Shown: piece by piece, positions 62,478 to 64,000 of the stretch | How positions within the stretch are numbered: the stretch's first letter is position 1 | Layout: each line of letters starts with the position of its first letter | From: Inia geoffrensis | Lineage: Eukaryota > Chordata > Mammalia > Artiodactyla > Iniidae | Direction: 5' to 3' | DNA length: 64,000 nucleotides | Assembly (NCBI GenBank): GCA_036417435.1 | Contig: CM070910.1 | Coordinates: forward strand, 80,708,784-80,772,783 | The notes under the pieces: model-generated | Told to the model about the DNA's origin: nothing | The model's database searches: none | The model's input: the letters and a program-made list of their open reading frames with translations, nothing else | Translations under genes and position numbers: made by a program

Positions 62478-64000
62478 CCATGGCCTGTCCTGTGTCTCTG
62501 GATTTTACATTTTTTTCGGAGGGCCCTTTTGATCGGTGGGAAGTGAGACTTCCTTGTAGTGCGGATTTCCATTGCAGGCTTGCTTGGTTGGCCAAAAAGG
62601 GCGTATGCGTTTTTTCATGAATATATTCAGGAAAAAACGCATACGCCCTTTTTGGCCAAGTGCATCACTGTCGAACTGCTGCCTCTTTTCCTACGATTTC
62701 AGAACAATTCTTATCTACCACCTGATATCTGTTTTCTGCAATTCTGTGTCGTGTTCAAGTCCTCTTCACAGTCTTCCTTCAATAAATTTTTGGATGATAG
62801 GGGTCATTTGGAACTCCGCAGGATTGTGAGTTACAGTGCCAAAAATCTCCTTTTCTCAACTCGCTTTCTTGTGAGCTGACCGCAAACCCGAATAATTGCT
62901 TCAGGCCCTAATCTCGTTCCGGCATGGCACGCTGAGCCTTTGGTGAATTCTTCTTCCTGTAGGGAAATCATCGTTCAATGTTCCCGTCCAAACATATCGA
63001 GTTAGCCGCTCATTGGTTCTCCTTATTCCTGCTCATCTTCCACAGAAATTGCAAACTGTGCCAAGCAAGAGGTCAAAGGCACTGACTCTCGAAGTGGGGA
63101 GAATGTTAATATCGCATCTGGAAAGGCGAACTCGAGTAACAGGGGGGGAAAATGGCGATGAATTTTAGAAATTTTGCCTGATCACTTCGTGGACCATATT
63201 CTGGGTTTTCCATGCATATTTTAGCTGAAGGATAATTCCCTTAAACCTGGAGATTTGGGACCCGTGGAATGGGAATCATGCACCATTACCTCAGAGGGTC
63301 TGCATTCCCTCACCAATAGTATCAGTCCCAAGTGTCCAGCCTTATCTCTCCCACAGCTGGTGATGTAGAGGTGGTAAATCCAAGATTTCTCGCAAGCCCT
63401 CAAGGACTTATTTAAGAATTTCTCTCTATTTCACAGTTCTTGTGCTTTCTTTTTCAAATTTATTTTTATAAGGGGATTTAGCTTATTTACACTGCTGTGT
63501 GTATGCTGCTGTACACAAGTGATTTTCTTATGGAGACCTATAAATGTATGGGTTTTAAGTTTCTTCACAGTCAGGTATATTCCTAGGTATGGATTATGGG
63601 GTGTTGAGTCGATTTGTTTGAGCGAGGAGTAGGTCTTGTCTAATATATATTTGTCTTATGGAATGGTATCTGTCCTAATGTCAATCTCTGGTTTTATGCA
63701 GCCTCCCCACTCTCCTTTGACCTTAAGCAAGCATAAATTTCTTTTGTAAATGTGAGACTCTGCTGTGTTTTGAAATGCAGTTCATGCGTAGTCGTGTTTC
63801 CATTCCCGGTATTAGTGATATCTTATGATGTTTCTTTTTCTGTGTGACTTATTTCACTTAGAATCATCGTAACTAAATCCACTCATTATGCTGCTACTGG
63901 TCTGTGGCCATTGATTTCATTGTTGAGTGATATTCCATTGTAGGGGTGTACCACAACTTCTATATCCATTTTTCTCTTTCTGGGCTATTGAAATTGTACC
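62478..64000 (+). repeat. Satellite unit 37 (class B), cut by window end
   Basis: The first 1523 bp of a unit; about 213 bp lie beyond the window. The palindrome at 62588–62659 has one left-arm mismatch (A at 62617). It is very close to units 23 and 34. The private change is cagaacaatt near 62,700. Confidence 0.97.

Larger units (their letters stand above)
1..64000 (+). repeat. Tandem satellite array, ~1735-bp unit, probable cetacean common satellite
   Basis: The same ~1735-bp sequence repeats head to tail 36 times plus one partial copy, with no intervening unique DNA. Successive units begin at the ccatggcctg motif with spacings of only 1734, 1735 or 1736 bp. Units differ from each other by scattered substitutions (a few percent by eye). 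From about base 970 of each unit through about base 105 of the next, the plus strand resembles the antisense of a LINE-1 3' end. The cetacean common satellite is known from the literature as an L1-derived repeat of similar length, so I infer heterochromatic satellite DNA of a whale or related animal. The period favours a non-delphinoid. That it is a satellite is certain; the taxon is an inference from memory. Confidence 0.97.

Noticed and set aside
1..64000. CENP-B box, which would suggest a centromeric role
   Set aside because: I looked on both strands for the ttcg-n4-a-n2-cggg core and found no match in the unit. Centromere function can be neither shown nor excluded.
1..64000. Collapse or duplication artefact of assembly
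   Set aside because: Units carry private substitutions and an ordered, nested variant structure, which a simple duplicated-read artefact would not give. The exact copy number still cannot be verified from sequence alone.

Overview
The whole 64 kb window is one uninterrupted, head-to-tail tandem satellite array. It holds 36 complete repeat units and one partial unit. Each unit is 1734–1736 bp, and all lie in the same orientation. Both window edges fall inside the array, so neither array boundary is seen. I find no functional protein-coding gene, RNA gene, CRISPR array or later transposon insertion. The short open frames that recur in every unit are by-products of near-identical repeats.

Organism: I infer a mammal, most likely a cetacean. 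About half of each unit (from roughly base 970 of the unit, through the unit end, to about base 105 of the next) is a decayed 3' end of a LINE-1 element in antisense. It includes the ORF2 C-terminus on the minus strand and resembles the cetartiodactyl L1 3' UTR as I remember it. The published 'common cetacean satellite' is described as an L1-derived tandem repeat of about 1.6–1.8 kb, longer in baleen whales and shorter in delphinoids. A 1735-bp unit fits the longer form. This assignment rests on memory of the family, not on a search.

Layout of one unit, in the register where unit 1 starts at base 1: (a) bases 1 to ~105 are the end of the antisense L1 remnant; (b) bases 111–182 are a 72-bp palindrome, perfect with no spacer in 16 of 37 units, resembling a mariner-type MITE; (c) bases ~183–965 are an unidentified, comparatively CpG-rich segment with a G7 run near base 664; (d) bases ~970–1735 are the L1 3' UTR remnant followed by ORF2-derived sequence, all antisense.

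Array organisation: units fall into two sequence classes. Class A makes up units 1–13 and 18; class B makes up 15–16, 20–25 and 30–37. Chimeric units switch class internally (14, 17, 19, 26, 27, 28, 29). Nested higher-order repeats are visible: a trimer (units 1–3 = 4–6, period 5206 bp), a dimer-spaced pair (11 and 13), a ~3 kb block repeated at 6941 bp (units 15–17 and 19–21), a dimer (26–27 = 28–29, period 3471 bp), and a looser 10-unit repeat of about 17,356 bp (19–25 versus 29–36). All unit-length differences are explained by five single-base indels. The pattern is that of a satellite evolving by unequal exchange and conversion. The most notable structural element is the conserved palindrome recurring every 1735 bp.
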